Source: Olavius sp. associated proteobacterium Delta 1 | GTDB taxonomy: Bacteria > Desulfobacterota > Desulfobacteria > Desulfobacterales > JAFDCJ01 | DNA: 64,000 bases | Reading direction: 5' to 3' | Assembly (NCBI GenBank): GCA_902749685.1 | Contig: CACVKW010000572.1 | Coordinates: forward strand, 1 to 64,000 | In this document: in pieces, positions 61,093 through 64,000 of the stretch | Layout of the letters: every line of letters starts with the position of its first letter | Numbering within the stretch: position 1 is the first letter of the stretch | Program-made: the position numbers and the translations under genes | Notes under the pieces: model-generated | Databases searched by the model: none | What the model was told of the DNA's origin: nothing | What the model saw: the letters and a program-made list of their open reading frames with translations, nothing else

Positions 61093-62784
61093 TTAAGGCA
61101 CCCACGCAAACACAACAACATCGCCACCGGCTACGAGATTGCCGGATAGCCGGGTATTATCATTGCCGTTTGGCCTTGAAGCGAATAACTCACTAACATT
61201 GATGGTATTCTGGTCGGCGATGTACCCCACACCGGAACTGTCCGGTGCCCATTTAAACTCCCCGACGCCGCCGCCGGATACCAATTCGCCGGATACCTGG
61301 TCGGTGTCATCATTGTCCGGGGTCGACGAGAACAGTTCGCTGGCACCGCCCACATCATGATCCGCAGTGTAAGCAATTCGGGAACTGTTCGGCGCCCATT
61401 CAAAGTCTGAGACATCACCGATAGCCGCCCGATCACCCGTAATTTGAATGCTGGACCCGCTGGCAGGAAAAGTCGTATACAGCTCAACGCCCGGAGCAAC
61501 AACCAGGTAAGCGATCAGTGAACTGTCCGGAGACCAGTCAAATTCTGTTACGTCGCTGGGATCTGAAATACTACCCGAAACAAAAATATCATTATTATTG
61601 ATAGGTTGGACGGTATACAATCGAAAGAATCCTGTCACGCCCTTATCGGATATAAAAGCAATTCTACTGTTGTCGGGTGCCCACTTAAAGGCGATTACTG
61701 CCTGACCGGCGCCCATGCCGGAGCTGTTTATTTGCGAGCTAGCAATAACATTTGGTGGTGCTGTGAAAAGATCAATAGCATTGGCAGAATTTTGATTCGC
61801 CGTGTAGGCGATCCGTTGACTATCAGGGGCCCATTCAAATTCTTCTACATCCTGGTTAATACCAAATGGTCCCGAAATCAGCAAGTTGCTGATACCGTTC
61901 GGTGTTGAGGTAAACAGTTCGAATTTGTCCAAAAAAAACTGATCAGCGATGTAGGCCAGGCGCGAGCTGTCCGGGGCCCAGGCAAACGCAAACTCGCCTG
62001 ATCCCGCAGGATTTTCTTTAATTCCATTGCCTGCCATGGCACCTGATACGCTGACGGATGGATCATCGCCATCTGATTGAGCGACATACAACTCCAGTTC
62101 TCCAACAAAGTCCTGATCGGCCACATAGGCGATCAGGGTACTGTCTGGCTCCCATTGAAAGTCCTCTACATCGCTATTCGAATTGACCAATTCAGATATA
62201 ACATTTTTTTCTATTCCATTTGGAGTAGACGAAAAGAGCTCAAAAAAATCCACAATCTCCACGATTGCATCAGCAGCATCGGAAATATAAGCTACACGGG
62301 AACTGTTCGGCGCCCAGGCAAATAAATAGACACCGGACCCCAAAACAGTTTCTTTAATTCCGATGCCGGCAAGGGGCACAGAAACCTTCACCGCAGACTC
62401 GCCGGAGGTTTTATCCACAGGCACCACATAAAGCTCAAACAAATTATCTGTGTCCTGGTCGGCCACATACGCGACGTATATACCGTTGGGCGACACTTCA
62501 AAGTCAACTACATTGCCGCCGGAAACCATTGCCCCGGAAAGCTTGATGATATCCGTACCGTCATCAAACGAAGCATAAAGCTCTAAAGTTCCTTGGGTAT
62601 CTCTATCGGCCAAAAATACAACCGGTGGAAAAACCGGCGTTTCCAATGATTCGCCATCGCCGTTGCCGCCGCCCCCGCCGCACGATAACAAGAGAAAAGA
62701 TATCAACCACAGGCTGGTAAAAATCGCTGTTTTCGTCGCAGCGGCATTGCTCATCGATGGTTTTTTCCGGAACCAATCAGACAT
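61093..62784 (-). CDS. TolB-like beta-propeller lipoprotein with about ten repeats
   Basis: The 563-residue protein has a lipoprotein signal (SLWLISFLLLSCGGGGGNGD, the Cys is the lipobox) and then about ten units of 45-55 residues. Each unit carries FxWAPDSSRIAYIADQ-type and ELFxSTPNG-type strands (VADQDTDNLFELY, FAWAPDSSRLAYIADQ, EWAPDSQRIAYTANQ, EFKWAPDSSGVGY). This is a WD40/TolB-like propeller, with a DPP-like sequence flavour. It is outer-membrane or periplasmic and probably binds a protein or sugar. The start at 62784 has GGAGG six bases upstream. Confidence 0.87.
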   Translation of the reverse strand: MSDWFRKKPSMSNAAATKTAIFTSLWLISFLLLSCGGGGGNGDGESLETPVFPPVVFLADRDTQGTLELYASFDDGTDIIKLSGAMVSGGNVVDFEVSPNGIYVAYVADQDTDNLFELYVVPVDKTSGESAVKVSVPLAGIGIKETVLGSGVYLFAWAPNSSRVAYISDAADAIVEIVDFFELFSSTPNGIEKNVISELVNSNSDVEDFQWEPDSTLIAYVADQDFVGELELYVAQSDGDDPSVSVSGAMAGNGIKENPAGSGEFAFAWAPDSSRLAYIADQFFLDKFELFTSTPNGISNLLISGPFGINQDVEEFEWAPDSQRIAYTANQNSANAIDLFTAPPNVIASSQINSSGMGAGQAVIAFKWAPDNSRIAFISDKGVTGFFRLYTVQPINNNDIFVSGSISDPSDVTEFDWSPDSSLIAYLVVAPGVELYTTFPASGSSIQITGDRAAIGDVSDFEWAPNSSRIAYTADHDVGGASELFSSTPDNDDTDQVSGELVSGGGVGEFKWAPDSSGVGYIADQNTINVSELFASRPNGNDNTRLSGNLVAGGDVVVFAWVP

Positions 62785-63092
62785 TACGATCCTCCTTCAT
62801 CCTTGGAGCTTTCAGCATTTTAATATCGAGGAGTTGCCACACAATTTCTAGCAGGGGGTGGCTTGAGCTTTCCAGCTATAACGGGGAAAGGTAAAAGCAC
62901 GTCAGGGCTTTACAAGATATCCTTGCCACCGGGTGCCAGGTCCCGTGGCGGCGGGCTTAGTTTGGCAATAATAATTGGAACTGATTATAAACATTTTGGC
63001 AAAAATTTGCAACCCCTGATCGTATGGCGATAGCGGCCGGTTGAAACGCAAGCAATCCGATATTGCGATGAATATAGGAAGTTGCAGTTTGA
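62785..63092. other. Intergenic region, weak similarity to 17700-17800
   Basis: The 308 bases hold no gene. AAAGCACGTCAGGGCTTTAC (about 62894-62913) and TTTGGCAATAAT (about 62961) resemble AAAGGCACATCAGGTCTGTA and TTTGGCAAGAAT near 17716 and 17776, with some of the sequence between also alike. It may be a diverged repeat of about 100 bases; the evidence is thin. Confidence 0.3.
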
Positions 63093-64000
63093 ATGACCGA
63101 TATATTTTTCAAGATCATCGTCACCGCAATATTCGGTCCAATTTCGGCCTGGATTTTTAACAGACTGGTGGCCTCCAGCGGAGCCTGGGTCATCGGCAAT
63201 GAACAGATCATTTCTTTCGTACTCTCGCCCGTCGGAATGGCTGCCGTCATTATTTCAAGCGCCCTGGCGCTGGCAATCATTTTTGCTGAACAGGCCGGTA
63301 TCATCTTAATCGCCTGCCGCTTCAATGCCGGTCAGAAAATATCAGCCTACCAGGCAATCCGGCAGATGTTAAAATATCTGCGCGTCTTGATTGAGTTGGG
63401 ACTGCGACAGATCATTATCAGCTTCCTGTATCTCGCGCCCTTGGCTGCTGTCGCCGGAATTACTTTTTACATGTTGAGTTCCCAGCAGGATCTCAATTAT
63501 CTGCTGGTGGAAAAACCGCCGGTTTTTTGGATCGGCACTGCGATAGCTGCCGGGCTTGGCATATGCGGACTGTTGGTGATTGCATGGCTGTATATCCGTT
63601 GGATTTTTTCAGTTCCTTTGTTTTTATCATCGATCGGATCGACCTAAATCGCCCGGTAGCTGTCACAGCCCACCGCGGCAGTTCTAAGGATGCGCCGGAA
63701 AACTCTCTCAGCGCAATCCGGCGGGCCATCAAAGGCGGGGCGGATTTTGCCGAAATCGATGTGCAGGAAACAGCTGAATTACTTCCCTTAATTATGACGG
63801 ACTGGAAAAAGTAAAAAAACTGAATCCCGACTTAAAAACCGGATTTATTATAGCTAAATCCATCGGTAATATGTTTCGAGTCGGCACCGACTTCTTAAGC
63901 CTGGCTTCGGGTATGGTGAATGCCGACGTGATAGCGGCGGCCCGCAAAAGAAAAATGGAAGTGCATGTGTGGACGGTCAACCGTCCTGACGGCATGTCCT
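63093..64000 (+). pseudogene. Decayed membrane-type glycerophosphodiester phosphodiesterase, cut by the window end
   Basis: Three frames follow each other. Frame A (63093-63647) encodes the membrane domain (SFVLSPVGMAAVIISSALAL; GLRQIIISFLYLAPLAAVAG) and stops. Frame B (about 63640-63770) encodes the catalytic start (VAVTAHRGSSKDAPENSLSA, GADFAEIDVQ) with the HRG and acidic EID residues. Frame C (from about 63787) encodes the C-terminal part (YDGLEKVKKLNPDLKTGFII; MEVHVWTVNRPDG). A normal protein of this kind has about 590 residues in one frame. Missing pieces lie between A and B and between B and C, so the gene has at least two deletions or frameshifts. The end lies outside the window. Confidence 0.75.

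Noticed and set aside
1..64000. CRISPR array, prophage, rRNA operon or complete insertion sequence
   Set aside because: No regularly spaced identical repeats, no integrase or capsid genes, no rRNA and no transposase frames were seen. The dispersed repeats are too irregular for CRISPR.

Overview
The window looks like chromosome of an anaerobic, sulfate-reducer-type bacterium of the Desulfobacterota (former Deltaproteobacteria). Three things point that way. One is a complete Qrc-type menaquinone reductase locus (multiheme cytochrome, molybdopterin-family subunit, FeS subunit, NrfD subunit). Another is ahbC-hemB-ahbD, genes of the siroheme-dependent heme route. The third is a predicted tungsten aldehyde oxidoreductase with a 4Fe-4S partner. 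The species cannot be named from the sequence alone.

Region 1 (1-11.6 kb) is accessory and partly decayed. It holds the start of an SDR gene, a YtcJ-like amidohydrolase, and two broken polyamine-type ABC importer loci: an intact potC among potA, potB and potD remnants that carry internal deletions and frameshifts. Next is a 1054-residue single ORF that joins a putrescine-type class-III aminotransferase to a full aldehyde:ferredoxin oxidoreductase, then a multi-cluster ferredoxin-like protein and a TetR regulator. The likely role is oxidation of an amine (putrescine is the best guess) through its aldehyde to the acid, with electrons passed to FeS carriers. This fusion is the most striking item in the window.

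Region 2 (11.6-21 kb) has a secreted SNase-like protein and a hydrolase/dehydrogenase cluster (M20 amidohydrolase, VOC protein, LarA-like protein, Ldh2-type dehydrogenase). It also has a small Cys-rich protein, a thioredoxin-cupin fusion with an internal ribosome binding site, and an FHA protein. A MITE-like palindromic repeat at 19282-19377 has a second copy at 31651-31736.

Region 3 (21-33 kb) has a ClpX-like AAA+ unfoldase, ahbC, hemB and ahbD, a CBS-domain protein, a two-gene unit encoding a membrane protein and an EAD/PLD-like protein, comEC and murA.

Region 4 (33-42 kb, minus strand) is the respiratory block: System II cytochrome c maturation genes (resB, ccsB), then qrcA, qrcB, qrcC, qrcD and a 52-residue one-helix membrane protein. 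A strong terminator closes the block.

Region 5 (42-64 kb) is mostly housekeeping: a histone-H1-like protein, a UvrD-type helicase, a Pit phosphate transporter with its PhoU-like partner, a PpiD-like foldase, tRNA-Ala(GGC), a GerMN protein overlapping an EF-G gene, an M48/TPR protease, parA-parB and a NYN protein. It continues with a CooT-like protein overlapping an IspH-UbiA fusion, plsY divergent from an Smr protein, a response regulator, a beta-propeller lipoprotein and a decayed membrane-type glycerophosphodiesterase running off the window end. Short A+T-rich repeats (TTCAAT-type, CACGGATGAACACGG-type) sit in many intergenic gaps.
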